Origin: Leishmania donovani
Taxonomy: Eukaryota > Euglenozoa > Kinetoplastea > Trypanosomatida > Trypanosomatidae
Length of the DNA: 64,000 nucleotides
Assembly: GCF_000227135.1 (NCBI RefSeq)
Contig: NC_018263.1
Location: 797,601-861,600 of the forward strand
Reading direction: 5' to 3'
The notes below the pieces were generated by a model. That model saw only the letters and a list, made by a program, of their open reading frames with translations, was not told the DNA's origin and searched no databases. Below are positions 18,898 through 28,603 of the stretch, one piece after another. Made by a program: the position numbers and the translations under genes. Every line of letters begins with the position of its first letter. Within the stretch, counting starts at the first letter, position 1.

Positions 18898-20378
18898 ATA
18901 TATAATTGCCTGTCGGTCGGTAGTTGGCGTTATTCGTCGTCTTTTTTCCATCTTTTTTTTTTTTCGTTTTCGCATATCGAAAAAAAAGTGAAGACGCGGC
19001 GGCGCTCTAAAAGCATCGCGTGCGGCCTCTCCTCCTTTTTTTTCTTCAGCCACAGGGCCCCTACATATGAACATGTGCAAAAACAAGCATCTTCTCTGCT
19101 CGCTCCCTTTTTCACGACGACACGATAGCTGTACTTCGGTGTTCTACATGATGCTCTTGACGTCCACCCGTGTGGCCATAGGTGTTTCGTCCTTCGGTGC
19201 TCAATCCTGTGCAGTACGTTCTCACTGTTTCGTCACCATTCAGTGTAGTGCTTATTTTTGCTGACAGTGTAGCTTGCGTCTTCCTCTGCGCTTCTGTCAG
19301 CGTGTCGTCATGCGGCTTCCCAGTTACCAGTTATTGAGGAGGCCGGCATACTGACAAAGGAGTTCGCCCAGCGGTTTTGAGAGAATGACACTGTGTACAC
19401 GGGCTGCGCAAGAAGAGAGGACCCCCACCAATATGTGTAAGAGCACTCGTGACGGTGCAAGAGATGTATCACAGCTTGTCTTGTGAGCAGCTTAATGTCT
19501 GCGTGTGTTCTCTCCCGCACAAAAAGATGCTGGCGTTCTTCTCGACGAGAGTCGCAGCGATGCTACTCCCGCCACCCCTAGTGGGGCAAGGCCTGGCCCT
19601 GGCCGAAAGTCTGCTTGCAAGATAAATACGGCCTGCGAGCGTAGCGAAGACGCGGCGAAATGTGCCCTCCCTGAATGTGGGGTAATGCTGCAGAGCACCT
19701 GCGACGATCCGGAGCGTCAGCGAACATACATCACGTTCTTTTCGTCCCTTCCCCTTCTCTTTCTCTCCACACCGCCGCGCGACACCATTGACGGAGCCAC
19801 CGCTTCCCTTTTCTCTGATCAAATTTTCCATCTTACGGTGGTGCCGGTACGGTTCTGCCTCCTCCTAATTTCTCTTATTGCTGTGTGTGTGGCCCCCTCT
19901 CCATATCTTCAGTTTCAAGTGACCCCTTCGAGAAAAAAAAGTGCTCGCCGTGCTCTCTTCAGACCCCATGCACTGCCTGCATGCACCCTTTGCGCTGTTG
20001 GCATAATATGCACTGGAATGGTGGCCCCTCTCTCCCTTTCGCTTCGCATGCCAAGCAGCTATGACCACATTCTCTGCTGAAATACCTCCCCTTTCTCCGC
20101 CCTTTTCCCAGCGACGCCACCCCTCTTGTTCTTTGTCTTCTCGGCGCTCCACGACACAGTGCGCCAAGCACGCAAGTGAGCAAACTGGTCTTTCCCATCC
20201 GGCGAGAGCGCACAGTCTCTCGCTGAGTAAGCAGCCGAGGTCAGCAAGAGCAGCAACAGCAGCTGGCACTGACAAGCCACCCGTATTACAGCGACTCTCC
20301 GACCGAGTCGCTGTCTTTCTGCTTCTCGGCGCCGGTATGCAAGGACGTCCTGCGTACCTGTAAAAACATCGCGTGCAC

Positions 20379-20435
20379 TTGTTTTTCGTCTTATCTAACC
20401 CTTTCCTGCATTTTGGGCACGCATCGGCTTCCTAG
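20379..20435 (+). promoter_or_regulatory. Candidate trans-splice acceptor region for ALG3
   Basis: A T/C-rich tract ends in CTTCCTAG (AG at 20434-20435), about 78 bases before ATG 20514. A closer ACACAGGCAG near 20479-20486 is a second choice. Confidence 0.45.
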
Positions 20436-20513
20436 CGTGTATCGCGTCCGCTAAAGAGCGACTTTTTACACGTGGGACACAGGCAGTTCAGCTGGAACAC
20501 TCCGGCACGAGAG

Positions 20514-21857
20514 ATGAAGTTCATGGACGTAGCGCTGGCCGCAGAGGCGGTCGTCATCATCACCGTCATCCTCACAGTGCCCTACACGGAGATCGACTGG
20601 AAGGCGTACATGGAGGAGGTGGAGGGGTTTCTTGCTGGCGAGCTGGACTACCGCAACCTTAAGGGCGGCACCGGGCCACTGGTCTACCCGGGCGGCTTTG
20701 TGTGGGTGTACAGTGCCCTCTACTATCTCACCAAGAAGGGTGAGGCCATTGAGCTGGCCCAGTGGATATACGCCGGCGTCTACCTTGTGACCTTGACAAT
20801 GATCTTGCGCCTCTACACCCGCTCCGGGCACACGTGGCAAACCATGATACCGCTCTTCGTCTCCAAGCGCATTCGCAGCCTCTACGTGCTGCGACTTTTC
20901 AACGACTGCTGGGCTATGCTGTTCCTGTTCGCTGCCGTCTCCTTCATCGCTGGCCGCCCCAGCGGCGCCGCCAAGCGCTCGCGTCAGTGGCTCATTGGGT
21001 GCCTCTGCTACTCTATCGCCGTGTCCATCAAGATGAACGTGCTCCTCTTCGCGCCAGGCATGCTTTACGTGATGCTCCGCACACTCCCTTTCTGGCGAGT
21101 CGCGTGGTACCTGCTTGTCTGTGCGGCGTGGCAAGTGGCCGCAGGCTTGCCTTTTCTGGCCTACGACCATAGGGCCTACTTATCGAAGAGCTTTGAGCTT
21201 GATCGCGTCTTTCTGCAGCGGTGGTCGGTAAACTATCAATTCCTCAATTCCGAACTTTTTGCTAAGCCTGAGTTTGGCCAGGCGCTGCTCGCGATGACAG
21301 TTGCAACGTGGGTTTTGCTGTGGCGCACGCGCTGGGCCGCACGCACCTACTTGACGGATGCGGAGGTGCATGTATCGCATCCGGCAATTTCCGATACGCG
21401 TCGGCAGAACACGCTCTTGCGCCGCGGCGCTGCCGACGGTGACAAGACGATGGACAACGAGGCACAGGAGCAGGCAGTATACGCGTCCACACTGCTCACT
21501 TTCTTCGAGGCCAACCTTGTCGGCGTCATATTTGCCCGCTCCATTCATTACCAGTTCTACACGTGGTTCTTCTACACTGTTCCCTTTGTTCTCGCCTACA
21601 CGACGTTCCCACGGGTGCTGCGGCTTGTGAGCTTTGCCCTCATCCGCCAGGGGTTCGAGTCGTTCCCACCGACGCCGAAGACGTCGATGATGCTACAAGG
21701 TGGCTTTGCCTTGATGCTGTTTGCGATCCTCTTTATGGGCCGTGAAGCTCGTCCAGCTGCCACGCGGGAGGAAACGCATCCGGCCCGGGACAATGAACCA
21801 AAGTTGCCACAAACACAGGGGACAGCTGGCGCAACAGGCGAGAAGAAAATACGGTGA
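20514..21857 (+). CDS. ALG3: Dol-P-Man:Man5GlcNAc2-PP-dolichol alpha-1,3-mannosyltransferase
   Basis: 447 residues from ATG 20514; the frame continues upstream to a GTG without an ATG. It is a polytopic ER membrane enzyme of family GT58 that transfers mannose from dolichol-phosphate-mannose to the lipid-linked Man5GlcNAc2 precursor on the lumenal side. Hallmarks: YTEIDWKAYMEEVEGF at residues 24-39, with the acidic residues expected in the first lumenal loop; TGPLVYPGGFVWVY from residue 53; VSIKMNVLLFAPGMLY from 170; and ARSIHYQFYTWFFY from 341. These follow human ALG3 as I remember it nearly motif by motif. Around ten hydrophobic spans are visible. A hydrophilic insert at about 285-325 looks lineage-specific. 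Leishmania is reported to build a short Man6GlcNAc2 donor, in which case this step would be the last mannosylation. Confidence 0.95.
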   Translation: MKFMDVALAAEAVVIITVILTVPYTEIDWKAYMEEVEGFLAGELDYRNLKGGTGPLVYPGGFVWVYSALYYLTKKGEAIELAQWIYAGVYLVTLTMILRLYTRSGHTWQTMIPLFVSKRIRSLYVLRLFNDCWAMLFLFAAVSFIAGRPSGAAKRSRQWLIGCLCYSIAVSIKMNVLLFAPGMLYVMLRTLPFWRVAWYLLVCAAWQVAAGLPFLAYDHRAYLSKSFELDRVFLQRWSVNYQFLNSELFAKPEFGQALLAMTVATWVLLWRTRWAARTYLTDAEVHVSHPAISDTRRQNTLLRRGAADGDKTMDNEAQEQAVYASTLLTFFEANLVGVIFARSIHYQFYTWFFYTVPFVLAYTTFPRVLRLVSFALIRQGFESFPPTPKTSMMLQGGFALMLFAILFMGREARPAATREETHPARDNEPKLPQTQGTAGATGEKKIR

Positions 21858-24803
21858 GGCGGACGTCACATCCTAAGCCACTGCTACGCCCGTTGTGGGG
21901 GCACTGACAGCGGATGCCGTTGCAACTGCAAAGAGCCCATCGCCACGGGAATTGGTCTCGCCTCCTGCGCGGGCAGGCCAGGCCAAAGCCGCTTCCCCAG
22001 TAGGCAGCAATGAAATCCACCACTGCCACCAAGAAGTCCAAGTGGTGATCAGCACGCGCCATCAGACAGGTTCTCTGCGCGACCCTCCAGTAACTCGCTC
22101 TTTCTTCACCTGAAGTGTTGGACTCGCATAGATGTCCGGGCTGTGGTCGGTGATTGGCCATCGTCTCGTTGTGGTGCATTTCTGCCGTCATCGCTCCCTC
22201 TCGCACGTTTATCAGCGGCGGCGCAGTGGAACCCGGGGGCGCGCTCGGACGCCTCAAGGTGTCTTTGTCTGCCTTTCTGTGTGTGTGTGTGTGCCAGTGT
22301 GTGATGATGAGTCCATCGAAACCCCTTTACGCTTTACATGTTTTGCGGCGGCTCGCCTCGCGCACAACCTGTGGCTTTTCTCTGAAAGAGAAGGGGTTTA
22401 ACAGATGCTGGAGAGGAGTTTGTGCGATAGCGTGTCCTGCTAACACGAACACGCCGACCGACATATGCCGACAACCACAGTTGACGTATCTCTGTAGCAC
22501 TGCAGCTATGTAAAGGAGCCGGGCCCACCAAAACCGTTTGGCGACGTTCAGCCCAGTGCGATTCCACTGCGGACAGCGCGCCCTGGGTCCAAGATCAAGC
22601 TCAGCACCACCGCCATGCAGCAAAGGACGAAAAAAAAAAAAACAGTAGGTGGATGCGGATCTTCGCTGAATCATGGGCCCGCTTCGTAGCGAGCTGCTAC
22701 AAACGCGGTCATGACTGCAAGTCTATCCAGCTCAGCGTCAACTCACACCTGCCCGCCGGCACCAAGAATCCGCAACCGTACCCGAGGGCATGCTGCAAGC
22801 TGCTTGGCTTTCTCACAGAGTGGGAACTACACTGTGATATCACAGCGAAATGGCCGGCGTTGTCAGGGATGCCGAAGACGAAACGGAAAAAGTGACAGCT
22901 GAGTGTAGAAGTTGCATGTGCATGCCTACAAGCGTGTATATACGCATGTGCGTGTGTGTGTGCGACGCCCCTTCAAGCGATTTGTCCTACATAGCGTAAA
23001 CATCTTCATTCTCTCGCCCTCAATTCAAATGTGGCAGCCGCTTCTGCGATGCGTGAAGGTCGTGTGTGGCTCCCTCTCTGGCCCTCTCACACAGTGCACG
23101 AATCGAGCAACTAGAAGGTGCACGAGCCTTCCGCGCCAATGAACAAACAACAACAAAAATGGAGCGATGAAAAACAGAGAGCGCGTGATGCGTTTCAGGC
23201 CATCATCGGCCACGATGGTGCAGCGGGTCTTAGCGCCTGAATCGTTGCGCTTGCGCACTGTTTTGCTTTTTTTTGCTTTGCCGACCCAGCATGCTGACGT
23301 CTTCACGGCTGTTTTCACTCTCGTGCACCCTTTACTACCACCTATCTGTCTATCTCTTCCTCTTCTTGCTTGGCGTGGTGCTGACGCGAATGACGTCCAC
23401 ATGGCGCGCATCGACTCACCGACACCCACAACCACCACAAGGAAAATACTAACACCGATCACGAGACGTAGTGCTTCGTCCTCCTCGTTTTTTTTTTCTG
23501 TGCTTTGCTCGGCACCCTGAGCGTACCGCCATCATCTGCCAGCGAATACACCGCGCCTTGATTGTCCTGTGTCACCCCCTTCGCTTCCTCTCTGGCCCCG
23601 TGGTTTCAACTCTTCCCTTCGCCGTCCTTTCCTCGATCACCCAAGCCGCAGACCTTCGCTGTATTACCCCCTCTCTTCCCCCCGTACGCGCTGCCTTCCC
23701 TTCGCTGCCACACCCACCCAGGCACAGAAGCAGGAGCACATTCAAGTGTCTGAGCGCAGCCAAGACGTGAAGGTGCAGCCACCGTCTTCTTTTTTTTGCT
23801 CTTACGATTGTTATTTCTTATTCAGACGGCTGCTTCTTTTCAGATTGGTCTGCACACACACACACCCTCACACACAAGCACACACGCACGCACGCATACA
23901 TACACGAAGCCACACACGCACACTCGTGCGAAACGCAAGCGTGCAGGTATCTCTCTTCTCTTTCTTTGCCCGTCTACGCCGCTGCTGATTTTTTTTACTG
24001 TTTTTCACCTCTTCTGTTGTCTGCACTCAGCTACCAAGTCTCTCACTTCGGTTGCGGTCTCCTCACGCCACCCTCTCTTCGCCGCTTTTTCTCTTTTATC
24101 ACGTCCTTTCGGCACCCTTGTCTGCCCCCTGCGGTCACGTGCTCGCCATACGCTTGTACGTGCTCCGGGGACTGTCGTTGATCTTGCGCTGCTCCTCCTC
24201 GAGAACTCTCTCTCCTTGTTTTCGTTGGTTCTATAGATCGCGGGGTGGTGAGACCCGTAGAGGCATAGAACGCGCCGTCTGGGCGCACCAAGATAGCTCA
24301 GCTGCTCTCATCGTGCCCTCTTAGCCAACTCTCTCTTTTCTGCTTGCCGTTTACGTGTTGTGCTTCTGTGTTTTTCCATCTCTTTTCTCGTGCTTGTGGT
24401 GTGCCGTGTGCGCGTGTTTTTGCGTCCTTGCCGTCCGCGCCACTTAGCTACCATTTGAAACTTTTTGTGCGGTCGCTGGTTTTCGCTTTTTTTTTCACTC
24501 GTAACTATATCGACCTCGCTCTGCTTTTCGAGGAGACCGTGTCTTAGGTGTGCCGCACTAGCACGTGAAGAGGGGCTTCCGTCGCGCGAGGGTTTTACTA
24601 ACGTTGGCGCGTGAGGCAAATCTGCCCGCGCGCGTGCTGCATCGCAGCTCCGCGCTTACACAGGAAATCAGATACACACATTACACCCGACCACCACACT
24701 GGACGGATCTTTCTCCCTTTGTTGTCCTTGTGAGGTTTGGGCTTTGCACCATACAGTGGGATCAGTTCATTCCCCCCCCCCCACACACACGGCCCGCGCC
24801 ATA
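21858..24803. other. 2.9-kb spacer, ALG3 to phosphatase gene
   Basis: No supported gene. The first kilobase is GC-balanced and not microsatellite-like; an A13 tract lies at about 22629-22641, followed by an 80-codon open frame (22653-22895) without recognisable features. The rest is rich in pyrimidine runs, with a C9-12 run just before the phosphatase gene. The GT tract at 22279-22293 and the CA-rich array at 23851-23931 are the main repeats. Confidence 0.5.
23851..23931. repeat. Imperfect CA-rich array
   Basis: About 80 bases of (CA)n interrupted by CACG, CATA and AAG units. Simple-sequence repeat in a non-coding spacer; it explains the Thr/His-rich open frames across it. Confidence 0.8.
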
Positions 24804-27548
24804 ATGCCGAGCTTCTTTCTGTTTGGGAGGAAGAAGGATAAGAAGAAAAAGGCTCGCGATGGTACCAGGGACGAGGGCGACGCGGCGACTCCCTCGTTGA
24901 CGGCCAGGGAGAACTCTAACGACTCGAAAGAGTCGGCGACAAAGCACGGTAAAGGATCCACTACGTCTCACGATGCAGCGGGCGGGTCTACGCCCCCAAG
25001 TCTAGACACGCCGCCCGCCGACGCCTCCGGCCCAGCCACCGAGACTTCACCACCGTTGCCGCCCTCGAGGAAGCAGCAATCCTATTCCGAAAGCGCTCTG
25101 CAGGAGTTACCGCCACCGCCGCTGTCGTCATCTCCGGCGACCAACTCGCCTGGTCTTCGGGCGAGTGCGGTTCATCTTACCCTCCAGCACTCCACGCTCG
25201 ATGACGCCCCCGTCTCTACCCCGCACAGCGTGGACCTGTTTCCGTGCGAGATGTCAGAGGTGACGATCCCGCAGCTCACCGAAGTGTTTCAGGTCTTTCG
25301 GACGTTCCTCGACAACTGCACAAGCACGGAGGTGAAGCAGGAGTCTGTGTCGAAGCTGCGCAAGATCCTTCCCGAGATCGCCGCCGTCGACACCACTGTG
25401 TCAGATGAGACGATCAAGGCGCAGAACTTCCACCCGACATTTTCGATCGAGCCTATACTGAGTCACTTGTTGGCGCAGCCGGCCCCGCTGCGCGCGCGCC
25501 TCTGCCTCGCCATCTACCGCTTCTGCGGAGAGCTGTGCGAGGAGCTGGAGGGTGACCTGCTCTGCCAAGAGACAGGGCTCTTTAGTGGCCTGCAATGTAT
25601 GAACCCGAATCTGCGTCCCGCCGCCGACGGCGACTACGGCAGCTCTGAAGATCCACATCAAACCTCCCCCTTTGGTGGTAGTTTCGCGGAGAACGGGACT
25701 GCGAAGATAGAACGCTGTCCTGAAATCGATCTCCCGAAGATCTACAAGAGTCTCCTGCACAAGGAAGACTACCTACCGAGTGCCGAAGAGCTCAACGAGA
25801 TCTTCCTGCGAGTGCAGGAGCTGCTACGAGTCGAGCCAAATGTGGTGATGGTGGCGATGCCGGCCGTTCTCGTCGGAGATCTGCATGGGCAGATACGCGA
25901 TCTGCTGGAAAATGTGCTGACGCTGGGGGGCCCGCTCGTGTCGAATGAGGCGCTGGCGCTGGCGTCCCCTAAATCCCATGCGGCCAAGTCGAAGGCGCCC
26001 ACCTCCCAGAAGAGAGGCAGCGTTGCTGTGGCACCTCCCACCTCCAAGAAGAGCGGCAAGGCGGCAGGCGCAGCGAAGACCTTCAGTGGGGCGCTGAAAG
26101 GTGATGAGAGCCGACCCACGCGGCCGCCGAACTACTTGTTCCTGGGTGATTATGTCGACCGTGGGCCGAGCAGCCTGTGCGTGATTGCACTGCTCTTCAC
26201 GGCCAAGCTATTATCGCCGAACACCGTGTTCTTGTTGCGTGGTAACCACGAGTGCCCGAATACAAATCGCTTCTACGGCTTCCTCGACGAATGCCACCGT
26301 CGCTACCCCATTGTGAACCACAAGGTCACCACGCTCCACATGTGCACCCGGTCGGCGTCCGAAGAGAACACGGACGATGCGGCAGCAAATCGAAGCGGCA
26401 GCGGCAGCAGCTCCCCAGGCGCCAGCTCCACCTGCGAGGGCGACAGCGGCGCCCTGAGCAAGATCAATACGAACAGCAGCGTCGAGCCGACCGCGGCTGA
26501 GCTGGGCGGGCATCTCGGCAGGGACTGCGATTCAAGTCCTGATGACATGGGGTGGGACATGAAGGATCACCCGCTGTGGCTTGTCGCGAATGACGCACTT
26601 TGCTCACTTCCTCTCTGCGCCGCGCTTTACGAGGAGGTAGAGGAGGGCGACGACGGCGCGACCCTGCCGCCAGCCACTGCCGCTGCCGCGCCGAACATCG
26701 AGGACATGCTTGCAGCTGACGGCACCGAGAACCCTGGAACGGCATCGAAAGCGAAAAAGCCAACCACAGCGAAAGCCGTAAAGAAGAGTACCCGGCGCAG
26801 CATTGGTAACGCAAGTTTCGCGGAGCCCTTCAAGTCTCCAAATCTCGCAGCGGGCAAGTCGTCTACGTTCACTGACAGCAATGCACGCGCCACTAGCAGC
26901 AAGACAGCCAGTACCTCCGGCGAACCGTCGCCACTGTCCCCGCCAAGCGCCAGTGCATCCTTTGCAAAACCGAAGAAGATGCGGCAGGTCGTGCGCGTGT
27001 GCGCAATGCACGGTGGCCTGTCCCCCTTCATTGACGACAGCTTCGACGGCATCATCGCCATTAACCGGTTCCGCAACATCGAGCATGGTGCGCTGGCCGA
27101 CCTCACGTGGTCAGATCCATCCTCCAGCGCAGCCGCCGACGGCGCGACGGCGTCGGACTCCCGTGCGAACGCGAGCCAGCCACCTTTGAGCAAGTTCCAG
27201 TCTATCTGCGTCTTCAACGGAGCCCCCATTGGCTTCACCGGTAATCCGCGTGGCACAGGGCACATCTTCGGCGAGGATGCCACGATAAACTTCATCAACA
27301 CAAATCATCTGTATTTTATCGTGCGCGCGCACCAGTGCGTGCAGGAGGGCTTTCAGTGGAACCACAAAGACCGCCTGCTGACGGTGTTTTCCGCCCCAAA
27401 CTACTGCGGTATGCGCAATAAAGGCGCGGTTGTTCTGCTGGATAAGAATGGGGCCCCTACACTGAAACAGTACACGTACAAGGAAGTTGAGGAGAAACCG
27501 CACGCGAAGACCACGGGCGCGCCACAGCCACCGAGGCTATTCTCGTAG
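24804..27548 (+). CDS. PPP-family Ser/Thr protein phosphatase with large insertions
   Basis: 914 residues from ATG 24804 (MPSFFLFGRKKDKKKK). All metal-binding and catalytic motifs are present: GDLHG at 358-362, GDYVDRG at 448-454, GNHE at 480-483, HGGLSP from 736, and RAHQ at 841-844 followed by SAPNYCG. It is therefore probably an active PP1/PP2A/PP2B-type phosphatase. Compared with PP1 spacing, there are extra segments of about 60 residues between the first two motifs, about 200 between GNHE and HGGLSP, and about 30 before RAHQ, all Ser/Ala/Lys-rich. The N-terminal 150 residues are disordered and basic; residues about 150-300 form a helical region of unknown role. No N-myristoylation signal (no Gly at position 2). 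It looks like a kinetoplastid-specific subfamily; substrate unknown. Confidence 0.93.
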   Translation: MPSFFLFGRKKDKKKKARDGTRDEGDAATPSLTARENSNDSKESATKHGKGSTTSHDAAGGSTPPSLDTPPADASGPATETSPPLPPSRKQQSYSESALQELPPPPLSSSPATNSPGLRASAVHLTLQHSTLDDAPVSTPHSVDLFPCEMSEVTIPQLTEVFQVFRTFLDNCTSTEVKQESVSKLRKILPEIAAVDTTVSDETIKAQNFHPTFSIEPILSHLLAQPAPLRARLCLAIYRFCGELCEELEGDLLCQETGLFSGLQCMNPNLRPAADGDYGSSEDPHQTSPFGGSFAENGTAKIERCPEIDLPKIYKSLLHKEDYLPSAEELNEIFLRVQELLRVEPNVVMVAMPAVLVGDLHGQIRDLLENVLTLGGPLVSNEALALASPKSHAAKSKAPTSQKRGSVAVAPPTSKKSGKAAGAAKTFSGALKGDESRPTRPPNYLFLGDYVDRGPSSLCVIALLFTAKLLSPNTVFLLRGNHECPNTNRFYGFLDECHRRYPIVNHKVTTLHMCTRSASEENTDDAAANRSGSGSSSPGASSTCEGDSGALSKINTNSSVEPTAAELGGHLGRDCDSSPDDMGWDMKDHPLWLVANDALCSLPLCAALYEEVEEGDDGATLPPATAAAAPNIEDMLAADGTENPGTASKAKKPTTAKAVKKSTRRSIGNASFAEPFKSPNLAAGKSSTFTDSNARATSSKTASTSGEPSPLSPPSASASFAKPKKMRQVVRVCAMHGGLSPFIDDSFDGIIAINRFRNIEHGALADLTWSDPSSSAAADGATASDSRANASQPPLSKFQSICVFNGAPIGFTGNPRGTGHIFGEDATINFINTNHLYFIVRAHQCVQEGFQWNHKDRLLTVFSAPNYCGMRNKGAVVLLDKNGAPTLKQYTYKEVEEKPHAKTTGAPQPPRLFS

Positions 27549-28083
27549 GGGCGCGCATTGCGCACCCTGGCCCGCGCTACTGCGCGGTATAGGAACCATC
27601 TAGCTCACCTCTTTTTTCTTCTGTGTATGTGTCTTGTGGCGACTGCTAGTTGATTGGGTGTGGTCCCTTCACTCGCCTCTCCGCTGTCCCTTGTGCGTGT
27701 GTGCATGCCCACCTGCGTGCGTGTGGGTGGGTGTACACGACGGCTGGTAGGCGACGACTCCACTCGCTTTCCGCGTTTGATCTGATCAAGCCATTTGGCG
27801 GTGCTTCTTGTCTCTTGCATGTATACGTTTCCTTTACCTTTTTTTTGTGGATCGCCCTCGACTTTGCTGCCCCCCTCCTCGTCCTTCCTCCTCGCCTTTC
27901 GTGTCTTTGACTTGATTCTGTATTTGCTGGTTACTGTTTCGCGGGAGGAAGAAAACAAAGCAAAACGAAAAAAAAATGCGCGGGTCACAGGTTGCGGAAA
28001 GGGGACGTGAAGGGTTTGCTCTGTGGCTGTGACCTCCGTCCCTCACTCTTTTTTTCTTCCAATACTACCGTGGCCTTGCATTC

Positions 28084-28111
28084 TATATATATATATATGT
28101 GTGTGTGTGTG
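28084..28111. repeat. (AT)n(GT)n compound microsatellite
   Basis: About seven AT units pass directly into six GT units. Confidence 0.9.
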
Positions 28112-28504
28112 CGTTCGTATTTTCTTTCGCATAGGTGTTTGTGTGCCCACTACCCGCGTTGGCCACGTCGCATGCATGCACATCCCAACGTGAGCACACA
28201 TGCGGATATGCATGCACGAATGCCGATGAAAACTGAGCAAACATACACGTGTGACGGCACAGATGGGGCCCCCGCACGTCCACGGCGTAGAGAAGCCTGC
28301 CCTCTCCCCTTTGATGGCGGTGCGGTGGATGTGTACGTGTGTTTGCCTGCTGCAGGCTGCTTTCGTCAAAACTTCTTTCCCATCTTTTTTCCCTCTCGCA
28401 TCGCCCCCGCTTGTTCATGTGTACCTCTGCTGGAACAACCAAACAGACCCGCACACAACCGCAAGCACCCTGGCCGGCGTGCTGTGCCGCTTCGCCTTGC
28501 TCAT

Positions 28505-28546
28505 TTGTTTTTTTGTGTCATCTGCATCTCCCCTCTCCCCGCACAG
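28505..28546 (+). promoter_or_regulatory. Polypyrimidine tract and trans-splice acceptor of the DUF72 gene
   Basis: T-rich then C/T-rich sequence ends in CCCCGCACAG with AG at 28545-28546, which gives a 57-nt 5' untranslated region before ATG 28604. Confidence 0.55.
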
Positions 28547-28603
28547 TGACACGAGCAGCGCCGGTGTACAGTTCGGTGCTTTTGGAGAGTTCATTTATCG
28601 AGG

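Larger units (their letters stand above)
18352..20513. other. 2.2-kb spacer, WD40 gene to ALG3
   Basis: No supported gene. Contains the perfect inverted repeat at 18848-18897, a T11/A8 pair of homopolymer runs at about 18950-18990, and a polypyrimidine tract with AG at 20434-20435 near ALG3. The open frame at 19505-20080 starts with GTG and shows no family features. Confidence 0.55.
27549..28603. other. Spacer, phosphatase gene to DUF72 gene
   Basis: No gene seen. Holds an (AT)n-(GT)n compound microsatellite at 28084-28111 and a polypyrimidine tract near the downstream gene. Confidence 0.6.

Noticed and set aside
19505..20080. 191-codon open frame before ALG3
   Set aside because: GTG start, mixed codon use and no recognisable motif; hydrophobic runs come from C/T-rich sequence.
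21645..21665. tRNA B-box-like word GGGTTCGAGTC
   Set aside because: Lies inside the ALG3 coding region with no matching A box or cloverleaf.
22653..22895. 80-codon open frame after an A13 tract
   Set aside because: Reads somewhat like a protein, but it is short, lacks a clear acceptor signal and matches no family; kept only as a note in the spacer.
23851..23931. Repeat array considered as a CRISPR-like or satellite array
   Set aside because: Units are 2-4 bases without spacers; an ordinary microsatellite.
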